Shown here: one piece after another, positions 32,712-42,264 of the stretch
Position numbering within the stretch: position 1 is the first letter of the stretch
How the letters are laid out: each line of letters begins with the position of its first letter
Source: Mycobacterium sp. 1554424.7
Lineage (GTDB): Bacteria > Actinomycetota > Actinomycetes > Mycobacteriales > Mycobacteriaceae
Direction of reading: 5' to 3'
Assembly (NCBI RefSeq): GCF_001665295.1
Contig: NZ_LZSE01000109.1
Coordinates: 1-53,832 of the forward strand
Length of the DNA: 53,832 bases
Notes under the pieces: model-generated
The model's database searches: none
What the model saw: the letters and a program-made list of their open reading frames with translations, nothing else
What the model was told of the DNA's origin: nothing
Made by a program: the position numbers and the translations under genes

Positions 32712-33350
32712 TTGACCCGGACAACGCGGTGGACCATCGCGATCCTGGCGGTGGTGGCGGCTTTGGTCGCGGCGCTGGTGGCGTCGCTGCACGACGATTC
32801 GGTACCGAACGCGACGACCCAGGCGCCCGCCCCGCGCGAGCACCGCGACGCCGACACACCGGCCGCGCTCGCCGGGCCCCGCGAGCGTGCCAACCTGCCG
32901 CCCTGCCCCGCCGCCGGCGACGGCCCCGGCCCGGCGGCGCTGCGCGGCGTGACGGTGGAATGCGCCGCCGACGGTTCGCCCGTCGACGTCGCCCGCGCGC
33001 TGGCCGGACACCGGGTGGTCCTCAACCTCTGGGCGTATTGGTGCGCGCCGTGCGCGGCCGAACTTCCCGCGATGGCCGAGTATCAGCGACGGGTCGGCTC
33101 GGCCGTGATGGTGGTGACGGTTCACCAGGACGAGAACGAGACGGCCGCGTTACTGCGGTTGGCGGAGTTGGGTGTTCGGCTACCGACCCTGCAGGACGGC
33201 CGTCGTCGGGTCGCGGCCGCGCTGCGTGTGGTAAATGTGATGCCTGCGACGGTCGTCCTCCGGCCTGACGGTAGCGTTGCCCAGATGCTGCCGCGGCCTT
33301 TCGCCAGTGCCGACGAGATCGCAGCAGCGGTCGGAAACGACGCGGGATAG
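32712..33350 (+). CDS. TlpA/thioredoxin-like exported protein (Rv3673c-like)
   Basis: 212 aa. N-terminal signal anchor (TIAILAVVAALVAALVASL), a low-complexity linker, then a thioredoxin fold with the redox pair in LWAYWCAPCAAELPAM. Residues ERANLPPCPAAG and RGVTVECAADG carry two further cysteines before it, which could form a disulfide. Probably extracytoplasmic thiol reductase. The best start is TTG 32712; a weak ribosome site makes it uncertain. Confidence 0.85.
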   Translation: MTRTTRWTIAILAVVAALVAALVASLHDDSVPNATTQAPAPREHRDADTPAALAGPRERANLPPCPAAGDGPGPAALRGVTVECAADGSPVDVARALAGHRVVLNLWAYWCAPCAAELPAMAEYQRRVGSAVMVVTVHQDENETAALLRLAELGVRLPTLQDGRRRVAAALRVVNVMPATVVLRPDGSVAQMLPRPFASADEIAAAVGNDAG

Positions 33351-33378
33351 GCGAGTGACTGGACCGAGGGAGGCGCCC

Positions 33379-34149
33379 GTGGGTTCCGCCATTCCGCTGA
33401 TACCCGACGTGTCTCCGCCCTGGTTGCGTCCGTTGGTGGACAGCGTGGATCAGATCCCCGAGGCGTACCGGCATCGGCTGCCGGCCGGCGTCCTGGCGAT
33501 GGTGACCGCCTCGAAGGCGGCGGCATCCATGGCGTCGCTACTCGGCGACGACCGTGAGGCGGCCGTTCTGGTGTTGTTCTCGGGCCCCGAGTCCGGCCCG
33601 GCCGATGGCGGTGTCCCCGACGATGCCGACCTGTTGCTGACCGTGCGGGCCTCGACGTTGCGCCACCACGCCGGCCAGGCGGCCTTCCCGGGCGGCGCCT
33701 CCGATCCCACCGACGACGGTCCGGTGGCCACCGCCCTGCGCGAGGCGCACGAGGAAACCGGAATCGACGTCAGCCGGCTGCATCCACTGGCCACGATGGA
33801 GAGGACGTTCATCGCGCCGTCACGGTTCCATGTCGTCCCGGTGTTGGCGTACTCGCCGGACCCGGGGCCGGTGGCCGTCGTCGACGAGACCGAAACGGCG
33901 ATCGTGTCGCGGGTTCCGGTGCGCGCCTTCATCAATCCGGAGAACCGGCTGATGGTGTACCGCGGCAACCTCGGCCGCCGGTGGGCCGGGCCGGCGTTCC
34001 TGTTGAACCAGATGCTGGTGTGGGGATTCACCGGCCAGGTGATTTCCGCGGTGCTCGATGTCGCCGGCTGGGCCCGGCCCTGGGACACCACCAAGATCCT
34101 GGAGCTCGACGAGGCGATGGTGTTGGTCGGGGGCGGGCGCCGCCGATGA
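33379..34149 (+). CDS. NUDIX hydrolase, CoA pyrophosphatase-like (Rv3672c-like)
   Basis: 256-aa NUDIX protein. The extended box AAFPGGASDPTD then ALREAHEETGI is of the coenzyme A pyrophosphatase group. GTG 33379 has GAGGGAGG 7 nt upstream; GTG 33355 is an alternative with 8 more residues. The stop is close to the marP start (15-nt or, with the ATG at 34146, overlapping ATGA). Confidence 0.85.
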   Translation: MGSAIPLIPDVSPPWLRPLVDSVDQIPEAYRHRLPAGVLAMVTASKAAASMASLLGDDREAAVLVLFSGPESGPADGGVPDDADLLLTVRASTLRHHAGQAAFPGGASDPTDDGPVATALREAHEETGIDVSRLHPLATMERTFIAPSRFHVVPVLAYSPDPGPVAVVDETETAIVSRVPVRAFINPENRLMVYRGNLGRRWAGPAFLLNQMLVWGFTGQVISAVLDVAGWARPWDTTKILELDEAMVLVGGGRRR

Positions 34150-34160
34150 ACATGAATACT

Positions 34161-35354
34161 ATGACGCCGTCGCAGTGGCTCGACATCGCCGTGCTGGCGG
34201 TCGCTTTCATCGCGGCCATCTCGGGCTGGCGTTCGGGGGCGCTGGGCTCGCTGCTGTCGTTCGTCGGCGTGCTGCTCGGCGCCATCGCGGGCGTGCTGCT
34301 GGCGCCCCACATCGTCAGCCACATCGCCGCGCCGCGCGCCAAGCTGTTCACCGCGCTGTTCTTGATTCTCGCGCTGGTGGTCGTCGGTGAGGTCGCCGGC
34401 GTGGTGCTGGGGCGGGCCGTTCGCGGCGCGATCCACAGCCGCACAATCCGAACCGTCGACTCGGTCATCGGCGTGGGCGTCCAGCTGGTGGTGGTGCTGA
34501 CCGCGGCGTGGCTGCTGGCGACCCCGCTCACCCAGTCCAAGGACCAGCCCGAACTCGCCGCCGCGGTCCGTGGCTCGCGAGTGCTGGCTCAGGTCAACCA
34601 GTTCGCGCCGCCCTGGCTCAAGACGGTGCCCAAGCGCCTGTCGGCGCTGTTGAACACCTCCGGGCTGCCCGCGGTGCTCGAGCCGTTCAGCCGCACCCCG
34701 GTGATTCCGGTCGCGTCGCCCGACCCCGCGCTGGCCACCAACCCGGTGGTGACGAACGCCGCGCCGAGCGTCGTCAAGGTGCGCAGCCTCGCGCCGAGCT
34801 GCCAAAAGGTGTTGGAGGGCAGTGGATTCGTGATCGCGCCCGACCGGGTGATGACCAACGCCCACGTGGTGGCCGGCTCCAACAGCGTCCAGATCTACGC
34901 CAGCGGCACCCCCCTGGACGCGACCGTGGTGTCGTACGATCCCTCGGTCGACATCGCGATCCTCGCCGTCCCGAACCTGCCACCGCGGCCGTTGTCCTTC
35001 GCCCAGGGTGAAGCGAAGAGCGGGGAAAGCGTTGTGGTGCTTGGTTATCCGGGCGGCGGCAACTTCACCGCAACCCCGGCCAGGATCCGCGAGGCGATCA
35101 GGCTCAGCGGTCCCGACATCTACCGGGACCCGGCGCCGGTAACACGCGACGTGTACACCATCAGAGCCAGTGTGGAGCAAGGCAATTCGGGCGGTCCGTT
35201 GATCGACCTGAACGGTCACGTGCTCGGTGTGGTGTTCGGCGCGGCCGTCGACGATCCCGACACCGGTTTTGTGTTGACCGCCGACGAGGTGGCCGGCCAG
35301 CTGTCCAGGATCGGCGACACCCAGCAGGTCGCCACCGGGTCCTGCGTCAGTTGA
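34161..35354 (+). CDS. marP: periplasmic serine protease MarP
   Basis: 397 aa from MTPSQWLDIAVL, same length as M. tuberculosis Rv3671c. Four N-terminal transmembrane segments, then a chymotrypsin-like protease with HVVAGS histidine, DPSVDIAIL aspartate and EQGNSGGP serine; the serine is residue 343 when counted from this start, as in the characterised enzyme. Cysteines in APSCQKVLEG and the C-terminal GSCVS (395) can form the activating disulfide. Needed for acid resistance in M. tuberculosis. ATG codons at 34146 and 34152 are in frame; 34146 overlaps the NUDIX stop. Confidence 0.93.
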   Translation: MTPSQWLDIAVLAVAFIAAISGWRSGALGSLLSFVGVLLGAIAGVLLAPHIVSHIAAPRAKLFTALFLILALVVVGEVAGVVLGRAVRGAIHSRTIRTVDSVIGVGVQLVVVLTAAWLLATPLTQSKDQPELAAAVRGSRVLAQVNQFAPPWLKTVPKRLSALLNTSGLPAVLEPFSRTPVIPVASPDPALATNPVVTNAAPSVVKVRSLAPSCQKVLEGSGFVIAPDRVMTNAHVVAGSNSVQIYASGTPLDATVVSYDPSVDIAILAVPNLPPRPLSFAQGEAKSGESVVVLGYPGGGNFTATPARIREAIRLSGPDIYRDPAPVTRDVYTIRASVEQGNSGGPLIDLNGHVLGVVFGAAVDDPDTGFVLTADEVAGQLSRIGDTQQVATGSCVS

Positions 35355-36318
35355 CGCCGTGCACCTGCTCGAAGAACTTCATCAGGTGTCGGTTGATTTC
35401 CTCCGGCGCCTCTTCATGGCTGAAATGCCCGGCGCCGCTGACGGATACGTAGCGGCCCTGGGGGGCGTACCGCTGGGTGCGGTCGACCGGGTCGGCAAGC
35501 ACATACGGATCGGCGTCACCGCGCAGGTGGAGCAACGGCATGCCGAGCTGCTGGCACATCGATCTCATGAACCGCCGCCCCTCGGCGCGCAGCTGGCTGC
35601 GCACCGCCCAGCGCTGGTATTCCAGCGCGGAGTGCGCGGCCGCCGGTATTTGGATGGCCGTCCGCAGATACCCGATGCTCTGTGAGAAGTCTTCGGAGGC
35701 AACCCATTTGGGACAGCTTCGGCTCCGGACGAGGCGCTCGATCTCCGCGGCATTGTGGCGCGTCAGCAGCCGTTCCGGCCAGATCGGCAGCTGGTATTGC
35801 AGCAACGTCGGCAGCAGCGCGTAACCCTGATCGCGCCGCGTCAACGTGGATCGGCGCAACGCGGCCGGGTGCGGCGAGCTGATCAGCGCGATGGCGCGCA
35901 CCAGCCGCGAATGCAGGAGCGCGGTGGCCCAGCACGCCAGCCCGCCGTCGGCGTGGCCGACCAGCGTCGCCGACGAGTGTCCCAGCGCGCGAATGAGCCC
36001 GGCGGTGTCACCGGCGAGCGTCCAGCCGTCGTAGCCGCGGGGCGGCTTGTCGCTGCCGCCATATCCGCGCAGGTCGACCGCCACGACGCGCGCTCCCGTC
36101 AGCTCGCGCAGCTGATGGCGCCAGGACCACCAGAACGATCCGAACCCGTGCAGCAGCATCACCAGCGGTCGCGCGGTGGCCGGCTGCGCGGGTGGAACGG
36201 TGCCACCCTGCCCGTCGGCCACGGCTTCGACGACGTGGAATCGGATGCCGTTGGCGTGCACGTCCAGGTGACGCCACGGCCCGTCGATGCGCGTGACGGA
36301 CGGATCTGGGGCCGGCAT
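35347..36318 (-). CDS. ephE: alpha/beta hydrolase annotated as epoxide hydrolase EphE
   Basis: 323-aa alpha/beta hydrolase. Oxyanion motif LLHGFGSFWWSW, the DLRGYGGSDKP loop, cap domain, charge relay near RGDADPYV and catalytic histidine in GAGHFSHEEAP. The nucleophile elbow reads LVGHADGGLACW, whereas epoxide hydrolases have GHDWGG: the nucleophile position is alanine with aspartate one place later. Activity is thus doubtful. Convergent overlap of 8 bases with marP. Confidence 0.85.
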   Translation of the reverse strand: MPAPDPSVTRIDGPWRHLDVHANGIRFHVVEAVADGQGGTVPPAQPATARPLVMLLHGFGSFWWSWRHQLRELTGARVVAVDLRGYGGSDKPPRGYDGWTLAGDTAGLIRALGHSSATLVGHADGGLACWATALLHSRLVRAIALISSPHPAALRRSTLTRRDQGYALLPTLLQYQLPIWPERLLTRHNAAEIERLVRSRSCPKWVASEDFSQSIGYLRTAIQIPAAAHSALEYQRWAVRSQLRAEGRRFMRSMCQQLGMPLLHLRGDADPYVLADPVDRTQRYAPQGRYVSVSGAGHFSHEEAPEEINRHLMKFFEQVHGVN

Positions 36319-36849
36319 CTACCAACCCGAGGGATCCGCGGGCTTTTCGTGCCGGCCGCCGCCCGACCCGGTGAGCTGCTTCGCGCCCGCGTCGGGCTTG
36401 TCGTGGCCGGGGGTGAGCGCGGTGCGCGTCTCCTTGACCGATTCGATTGTCTGCCGCGGCCCCCGGATGCGGCGGACCTTCAGGAAGCCCAGCAATCCCA
36501 GGATGGCGCCGACGACCACCATGATCCCGAACACGATCAGGAACGCCACCCAGCGCCACAGCCAGTCGTCCAGCAGCTCGGCGAGGAAGAAAAAGAAGAA
36601 GAACGTCGAATAGAACAGCACCACCAGCGCGGCAATGAAATAGACGCTGCCGGTCAGCCCCTTCTTGACGTCCCGGGTGATCTCCGAGCGGGCCAGTTCC
36701 ACCTCGGCGCGGACCAGGGTCGACATCTGAGCTGTGGCGTCCTTGATCAGGTCACCGATCGACGGCTCGGCGGCCCTGGCGTGCGGGTCGGCCAACGGAA
36801 TCGTGGTCAGCGTGCCGGGCACGCCGTTGTTGCGATCGTCTTTGCTCAC
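36319..36849 (-). CDS. phage-holin-superfamily membrane protein (Rv3669-like)
   Basis: 176 aa. Amphipathic N-terminal region (PSIGDLIKDATAQMSTLVRAEVELARSEI), two membrane helices (FIAALVVLFYSTFFFFFFLA and WVAFLIVFGIMVVVGAILGLL) and a charged tail, the pattern of Phage_holin_3_6 proteins (a cellular family despite the name). Stop abuts the ephE start. The 269 bases between its start and the next gene show no feature I can name. Confidence 0.8.
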   Translation of the reverse strand: MSKDDRNNGVPGTLTTIPLADPHARAAEPSIGDLIKDATAQMSTLVRAEVELARSEITRDVKKGLTGSVYFIAALVVLFYSTFFFFFFLAELLDDWLWRWVAFLIVFGIMVVVGAILGLLGFLKVRRIRGPRQTIESVKETRTALTPGHDKPDAGAKQLTGSGGGRHEKPADPSGW

Positions 36850-37118
36850 GGACCGTCCTCTCGGTTCTCTCGTCGCGGTTTATGTTGCCATGCGGTGCGA
36901 TGCCAGACGAGGTCAGCTGAAGGCGCCGCCGGACCGGGGATTTCGGCGTCCGGACAGCGAAGCCGCCGCCGTGAAGGTCGGGTGATGGATCCCCTTGAGC
37001 GGGAAAGGAATATGGCCGGGCAGCTGGTTACGCCGTCGGGCGTGGCGAATCCGCCACCCTAGCCGACTAGACTGACCAAGCCATTCACGATGTCCGACCG
37101 CTCGATGGGGGTGTTGCT

Positions 37119-37811
37119 TTGCAGACGGCCTACCGTTGCTACAAGGCGGCGATGGTGGCCGTGCTTCTGGCCCTGATGAGCGTCCCCAGGGCGGCCGCCG
37201 ACGACCGGGTGCCGATGGGCGGCGGCGCCGGCATCGTCGTCAACGGCGACAACATGTGCACCCTGACGACGATCGGCACCGACGCCGCCGGGGAGTTGAT
37301 CGGCTTCACCTCGGCGCACTGCGGCGGCCCGGGCGCACAGGTCGCCGCCGAGGCCGCCCAGGACAGGGGCCCGCTGGGCGTGATGGTCGCCGGCAACGAC
37401 AACCTCGACTACGCGGTCATCAAGTTCGATCCGGCCAAGGTGGCGCCGGTGGCCAACTACAACGGCTTCCTGATCAGCGGCATCGGCCCGGATCCGACGT
37501 TTGGGCAGGTCGCCTGCAAGCAGGGCCGCACGACGGGCAATTCGTGCGGGGTCACCTGGGGCCCCGGCCAGGACCCGGGCACCATCGTCATGCAGGTGTG
37601 CGGCCAGCCCGGTGACTCCGGGGCGCCGGTAACCGTGAACAACCTGCTGGTCGGCATGATTCACGGCGCGTTCAGCGACAACCTGCCGACGTGCATCATC
37701 AAGTACATCCCGCTGCACACCCCGGCGGTGGTGCAGTCGTTCAACGCGATCATGGCCGACATCAACGCCAAGCACCGGGCCGGCGCGGGATTCGTGCCGC
37801 TTCCCGGCTGA
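37119..37811 (+). CDS. secreted chymotrypsin-like serine protease (Rv3668c-like)
   Basis: 230 aa. Signal peptide MQTAYRCYKAAMVAVLLALM ends with AAA-DD. Catalytic histidine TSAHCGG, aspartate NLDYAVI and serine GQPGDSGAP are all present; three cysteine pairs suit an exported protein. The start is TTG 37119 after a GGGGGTG stretch, without an ATG alternative in frame. Convergent with acs, 10 bases apart. Confidence 0.88.
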   Translation: MQTAYRCYKAAMVAVLLALMSVPRAAADDRVPMGGGAGIVVNGDNMCTLTTIGTDAAGELIGFTSAHCGGPGAQVAAEAAQDRGPLGVMVAGNDNLDYAVIKFDPAKVAPVANYNGFLISGIGPDPTFGQVACKQGRTTGNSCGVTWGPGQDPGTIVMQVCGQPGDSGAPVTVNNLLVGMIHGAFSDNLPTCIIKYIPLHTPAVVQSFNAIMADINAKHRAGAGFVPLPG

Positions 37812-37821
37812 GCGGGTCCGC

Positions 37822-39771
37822 CTACTTCGCGCTTCGAATGGCGTCGAACACGCCGGGATCCAGCAGCGTCGACGTGTCGCCCAGCTCGCGGTTTTCGGCG
37901 ATGTCGCGCAGCAGCCTGCGCATGATCTTTCCGCTGCGGGTCTTGGGCAGTTCGGGCACCACGTGGACCTCACGCGGCTTGGCGATGGGCGAGATCTCGC
38001 GGGCCACCTCGGCGCGCAGCTCGTCGACGATGCCCTCGTGGACGTCGTACTCGGCGCGCAAGACGACGAACGCGCAGATCGCTTGACCCGTGGTCTCGTC
38101 GGCCTTGGCGACCACCGCAGCCTCGGCCACCCCGGAGTGCCCGACGAGCGCCGACTCCAGTTCGGCGCTCGAGAGCCGGTGCCCCGACACGTTCATCACA
38201 TCGTCGATGCGGCCGACCACCCAGATGGCGCCGTCGCGGTCGTAGTAGGCGCTGTCGCCGGCGAAATACCAGCCCTGCTCGGCGAACCTGGACCAGTACG
38301 TCTCGGCGTAGCGTTCCGGATCGCCCCAGATGCCGCGCAGCATGGACGGCCACGGCTGGTCCAGAACGAGGTAGCCGGTGATGTGTTCGCCGTGGTGGAC
38401 GGCCGGCGTCAGTTCATCGCCGTGGTCGTCGACGATCTTGGCCGAGATGCCCGGCAACGGCCTCATCGCCGAACCCGGTTTGGCCGCGGCGACTCCGGGC
38501 AGCGGGGATATCATCGCGGCACCCGTTTCGGTCTGCCACCAGGTGTCGACGATCGGGCGGCTGTCCGCGCCGATCACCTTGCGGTACCAGCGCCACGCCT
38601 CGGGGTTGATCGGCTCGCCCACCGTCCCCAGCAGTCGCAGGCTGGACAGGTCGTGCGCGTCGGGGATCTCGCGCCCCCACTTCATGAACGTGCGGATGAG
38701 CGTGGGCGCGGTGTAATAGACTGTGACGCCGTACTTTTCGATGATCTCGAAATGCCGGTGCTGGGTGGGCGAGTCGGGCGTGCCCTCGTAGAGAACCTCG
38801 GTGACCCCGTTGGACAGCGGACCGTAGACCCCGTAGGTGTGTCCGGTGACCCAGCCGATGTCGGCGGTGCACCAGTAGACGTCGCTTTCGGATTTGATGT
38901 CGAAGACGTAGTAGTGCGTGTAGGAAGACTGGGTCAGATAGCCGCCGCTGGTGTGGACGATGCCCTTGGGCTTTCCGGTGGTCCCCGAGGTGTAGAGCAA
39001 AAACAGCGGCTGCTCGGCGTCGAACGGCTGCGGGGTGTGTTCGGGCGACGCCGAGTCGACGACGTCGTGCCACCACAGGTCGCGGTCGTCGTTCCAGGGC
39101 ACGTCAATCCCGGTGCGCCGCACCACCAGAACGCGCTCGACGGGGCTATCCGAATCCGAGACGGCCTCGTCGGCCGCCTCCTTCAGCGGCGCCGGCTTGC
39201 CGCGGCGGAACTGCCCGTCGGCGGTGATCAGCAGCTTGGCCTCGGCGTCGGCGATCCGGGCGCGCAACGCCTTGGCGGTGAAACCGGCGAACACGACGCT
39301 GTGCATGACGCCCAGGCGCGCGCAGGCGAGCATCGCGACGACGGCCTCGGGGATCAACGGCAGGTAGATGGCGACGCGGTCGCCGGCCACCAGACCCAGG
39401 TCGGTCAGGGCGTTCGCCGCCTTGCACACCTGGGCCTGCAGATCGGCGTAGGTCAGGCTGCGGCTGTCGCCGGGCTCGCCCTCCCAGTGGATGGCGACGC
39501 GATCCCCGAGGCCGGCCTCCACGTGGCGATCCACGCAGTTGTAGGCGACGTTGAGCTTGCCGTCGGCGAACCACTTGGCGAAGGGCGCCCCCGACCAGTC
39601 CAGGACCTCGGTGAAAGGCGTCGACCAGGACAGCCGCTTGGCCTGCTTGGCCCAAAACTCCAGCCGGTCCTGATCGGCCTCGCCGTACAGCTCCTCGCCC
39701 GCGTTGGCCTGCTCGGCGAACTGCGCCGACGGCGGATACGACGTCGGGCCCTCGGTGTGGGTGGCGGTCAC
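37822..39771 (-). CDS. acs: acetyl-CoA synthetase
   Basis: 649-aa AMP-forming ligase. LLYTSGTTGKPKGIVHTSGG (A3 P-loop), WWQTETGAAM (A5), the YYDRDGAIWVVGRIDDVMNVSGH hinge region and PKTRSGKIMRR with the acetylatable lysine. GTG 39771 has a perfect AGGAGG ribosome site; the frame extends 10 codons further upstream without support. In mycobacteria the lysine is controlled by the cAMP-dependent acetylase. Confidence 0.95.
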   Translation of the reverse strand: MTATHTEGPTSYPPSAQFAEQANAGEELYGEADQDRLEFWAKQAKRLSWSTPFTEVLDWSGAPFAKWFADGKLNVAYNCVDRHVEAGLGDRVAIHWEGEPGDSRSLTYADLQAQVCKAANALTDLGLVAGDRVAIYLPLIPEAVVAMLACARLGVMHSVVFAGFTAKALRARIADAEAKLLITADGQFRRGKPAPLKEAADEAVSDSDSPVERVLVVRRTGIDVPWNDDRDLWWHDVVDSASPEHTPQPFDAEQPLFLLYTSGTTGKPKGIVHTSGGYLTQSSYTHYYVFDIKSESDVYWCTADIGWVTGHTYGVYGPLSNGVTEVLYEGTPDSPTQHRHFEIIEKYGVTVYYTAPTLIRTFMKWGREIPDAHDLSSLRLLGTVGEPINPEAWRWYRKVIGADSRPIVDTWWQTETGAAMISPLPGVAAAKPGSAMRPLPGISAKIVDDHGDELTPAVHHGEHITGYLVLDQPWPSMLRGIWGDPERYAETYWSRFAEQGWYFAGDSAYYDRDGAIWVVGRIDDVMNVSGHRLSSAELESALVGHSGVAEAAVVAKADETTGQAICAFVVLRAEYDVHEGIVDELRAEVAREISPIAKPREVHVVPELPKTRSGKIMRRLLRDIAENRELGDTSTLLDPGVFDAIRSAK

Positions 39772-39883
39772 TGGTTCCCTCCTAGCGTCGAGGCTCGTCA
39801 ACCGTCAGTGAGCCTAGACCTTCCAGGTGAAAAGCCGCCGCCCGATCCGGGGTCCAACACGCCCATCGACGCGCTGACGGCGC

Positions 39884-40573
39884 TCAGGTGTCGGCGCGTG
39901 CCAGGCAGTAGACGCGCGGCGGGACCGGATATGCGATGACCTTGTCGCCGGGCGGGCAGCGCGTCGTGTCCGTGCTGCCGTCGATGCGTTGGTCGACTCT
40001 GGTCAGCGACGGCTGGGGCTCGGCGCAGTCACCCACCCCCATCGTCAGGTTCGCGGCCCCGTTCGTAAGCTGGTAGCACCGGCCCTGCTTGAGGTTGAGC
40101 GCGAAGCACAGGATCACAGAGTCGTCGGTGTACCGGCTGTAGACGGAGTTGTCGCGTTTGCCGTCCGGGCAGTTCGCCGACGGCGCACCTTTGAAGGCCA
40201 GCTGGTAGGTGTTCGCCGCGTTGGCGCAGTCGTTGGCCGGGCTCGAACTGAATGACCTTGCGAGGAAAGCGTTTTGGTCGATGCACTGGCCCACCGGCAT
40301 CGATTTGTCGGTGTCGAACGGGCTCCTTTTGTTCAGTCGCACGAGATTTCCCGCGATTCCCAGGGCGCCCAGGGTCAGCAGCACGGCGCCGACGACGATG
40401 AGCGTAGTTGCCGACCTTGCCGGCCGGGGCTGCGGCGAATACGGGGGGCCGGCGGTGACGGCCCGCGCATTGCGCGCGCGTAACCCGATCAACAGACAGA
40501 TGAGCCCGATCGCCGGAACGCCGAACATCGCCGCCAGATATCCGACCTGAAGGCCGACCTCGCGCGCGGTCAC
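39884..40573 (-). CDS. membrane-anchored protein with cysteine-rich extracytoplasmic domain
   Basis: 229 aa. Two N-terminal membrane segments (about 5-28 and 55-78) then an extracellular domain with cysteines at regular positions (GQCIDQNAF, DCANAAN, NCPDGKRD, LCFALN, RCYQLTN, DCAEP, RCPPGDK, YCLARA), likely disulfide-bonded; its start resembles LppU-type domains. Function unknown. I do not recall it in the Rv3666-Rv3667 interval of M. tuberculosis, so it may be an insertion into the conserved block. GTG 40573 start. Confidence 0.7.
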   Translation of the reverse strand: MTAREVGLQVGYLAAMFGVPAIGLICLLIGLRARNARAVTAGPPYSPQPRPARSATTLIVVGAVLLTLGALGIAGNLVRLNKRSPFDTDKSMPVGQCIDQNAFLARSFSSSPANDCANAANTYQLAFKGAPSANCPDGKRDNSVYSRYTDDSVILCFALNLKQGRCYQLTNGAANLTMGVGDCAEPQPSLTRVDQRIDGSTDTTRCPPGDKVIAYPVPPRVYCLARADT

Positions 40574-40628
40574 GGCGCCATCCTAGTCGCGGCGCGCGTC
40601 CCGTTCGGCCGGCGGCGCCGCAGGCCTT

Positions 40629-42263
40629 ATGGTCGCTGGCATGCGTCGGATGCTCGCCGCGCTCGCCGTCCTTGCCGCCGGAATGCTGGCGGCCGGGTCG
40701 TTGGCCGGCTGCGGAGGCGGCATGCTCAGCCCCGATCTGGTGGTGGTCAACAGCGGCGAGCCACCGAACCCGTTGATTCCGACCGGCACCACCGACAGCC
40801 TGGGCGGACGGATCCTCGATCGGCTGTTCGCCGGCCTGGTGTCCTATGACGCCGCCGGCAAACCTTCGCCGGAGGTGGCACAGTCGATCGAGACCACCGA
40901 CAACGTCAACTACCGGATCCTGCTCAAGCCGGACTGGAAGTTCACCGACGGCTCGCCGGTGACGGCCAACTCGTTCGTCGACGCGTGGAACTACGGGGCG
41001 TTGAGCGACAATGCCCAACTGCAGCAAGACTTTTTCAGCCCGATCGAGGGATTCGACGAGGTTGCCGGTGCGCCGGGTGACGGGAAGCCGACCACCATGT
41101 CCGGGCTGCGGGTGGTCAACGATCTCGAATTCACCGTGCGGCTCAAGGCGCCCACCGTCGACTTCACGTTGCGGCTGGGCCACAGCGCGTTTTATCCGCT
41201 GCCGGCGGTGGCATTTCGGGACATGGCGGCGTTCGGCCGCAACCCGGTCGGCGACGGCCCGTACCAGTTTTCCGACGGACCGGACGGGCCGGCGTGGGAG
41301 CACAACGTGAAGATCGACCTGAGGCCCAACCCTGGCTACCACGGCAACCGCAAGCCGCACAACAAGGGCCTGAGGTTCGAGTTCTACGGGAACCTGGACA
41401 CGGCCTACGCAGACCTGCTGTCCGGCAATCTGGATGTGCTGGACACGATTCCGTCGAGCGCGCTGACGATCTACAAGCGCGACCTGGGCGGCAACTTCGC
41501 CAGCGGGCCCGTCGCGGTCAGCCAATCGCTCGACACGCCGTTGCGCCTACCGCATTTCGGCGGTGAGGAGGGCCGGCTGCGCCGCCTGGCGTTGTCGGCG
41601 GCCATAAACCGTCCGCAGATCTGTCAGCAGATCTTCAACGGAACACGCAGTCCGGCACGCGATTTCACCGCCCGATCCCTGCCGGGGTTCGATCCGAACA
41701 TCCCGGGCAACGACGCGCTGGATTTCAACCCTGAACGGGCCCGGCAACTCTGGGCGCGGGCCAATGCGATCTCGCCGTGGAGCGGCCGCTACCTCATCGC
41801 CTACAACGCCGACAGCGGTCATCAGGAGTGGGTGGACGCGGTGGCCAACAGCATCAAGAACGTGCTGGGCATCGATGCCGCCGGCGCGCCGCACCCCACC
41901 TTCGCCGGGTACCGCACCCTGATCACCAGCCACAAGATCGACACCGCGTTCCGTGCCGGCTGGATCGGGGACTATCCGTCGATGATCGAGTTCCTCGCCC
42001 CGCTGTACGCGACCGGTGCGGGATCCAACGACGTCGGATACTCCAGCCGGGAGTTCGACGGCGCGCTGGCGGCCGCCGAGGCTGCGCCCAACCTGCGGGA
42101 GGCGGACGTACGGGCCAACGCCGCACAGCGAATCCTGTTGCACGACATGGCCGCTGTGCCGCTGTGGTACTACATCAGTGTGATCGGATGGTCGTCGGCG
42201 GTTCGGGGCGTCACGGTGACCTGGAACGGAATGCCCGACTACGAGAACATCGTCAAGGCCTGA
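40629..42263 (+). CDS. dppA: peptide/heme ABC transporter substrate-binding lipoprotein DppA
   Basis: 544-aa family 5 solute-binding protein. Signal peptide with lipobox LAGC at about residues 25-28; SBP_bac_5 pattern PNPLIPTGTTDSLGGRILDRLF, VNYRILLKPDWKFTDGSPVTA and NPVGDGPYQF. Homologues bind peptides and were linked to heme uptake in M. tuberculosis. ATG 40629 or 40641 could be the start; the shorter signal peptide also works. First gene of dppABCD. Confidence 0.93.
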   Translation: MVAGMRRMLAALAVLAAGMLAAGSLAGCGGGMLSPDLVVVNSGEPPNPLIPTGTTDSLGGRILDRLFAGLVSYDAAGKPSPEVAQSIETTDNVNYRILLKPDWKFTDGSPVTANSFVDAWNYGALSDNAQLQQDFFSPIEGFDEVAGAPGDGKPTTMSGLRVVNDLEFTVRLKAPTVDFTLRLGHSAFYPLPAVAFRDMAAFGRNPVGDGPYQFSDGPDGPAWEHNVKIDLRPNPGYHGNRKPHNKGLRFEFYGNLDTAYADLLSGNLDVLDTIPSSALTIYKRDLGGNFASGPVAVSQSLDTPLRLPHFGGEEGRLRRLALSAAINRPQICQQIFNGTRSPARDFTARSLPGFDPNIPGNDALDFNPERARQLWARANAISPWSGRYLIAYNADSGHQEWVDAVANSIKNVLGIDAAGAPHPTFAGYRTLITSHKIDTAFRAGWIGDYPSMIEFLAPLYATGAGSNDVGYSSREFDGALAAAEAAPNLREADVRANAAQRILLHDMAAVPLWYYISVIGWSSAVRGVTVTWNGMPDYENIVKA

Positions 42264-42264
42264 G

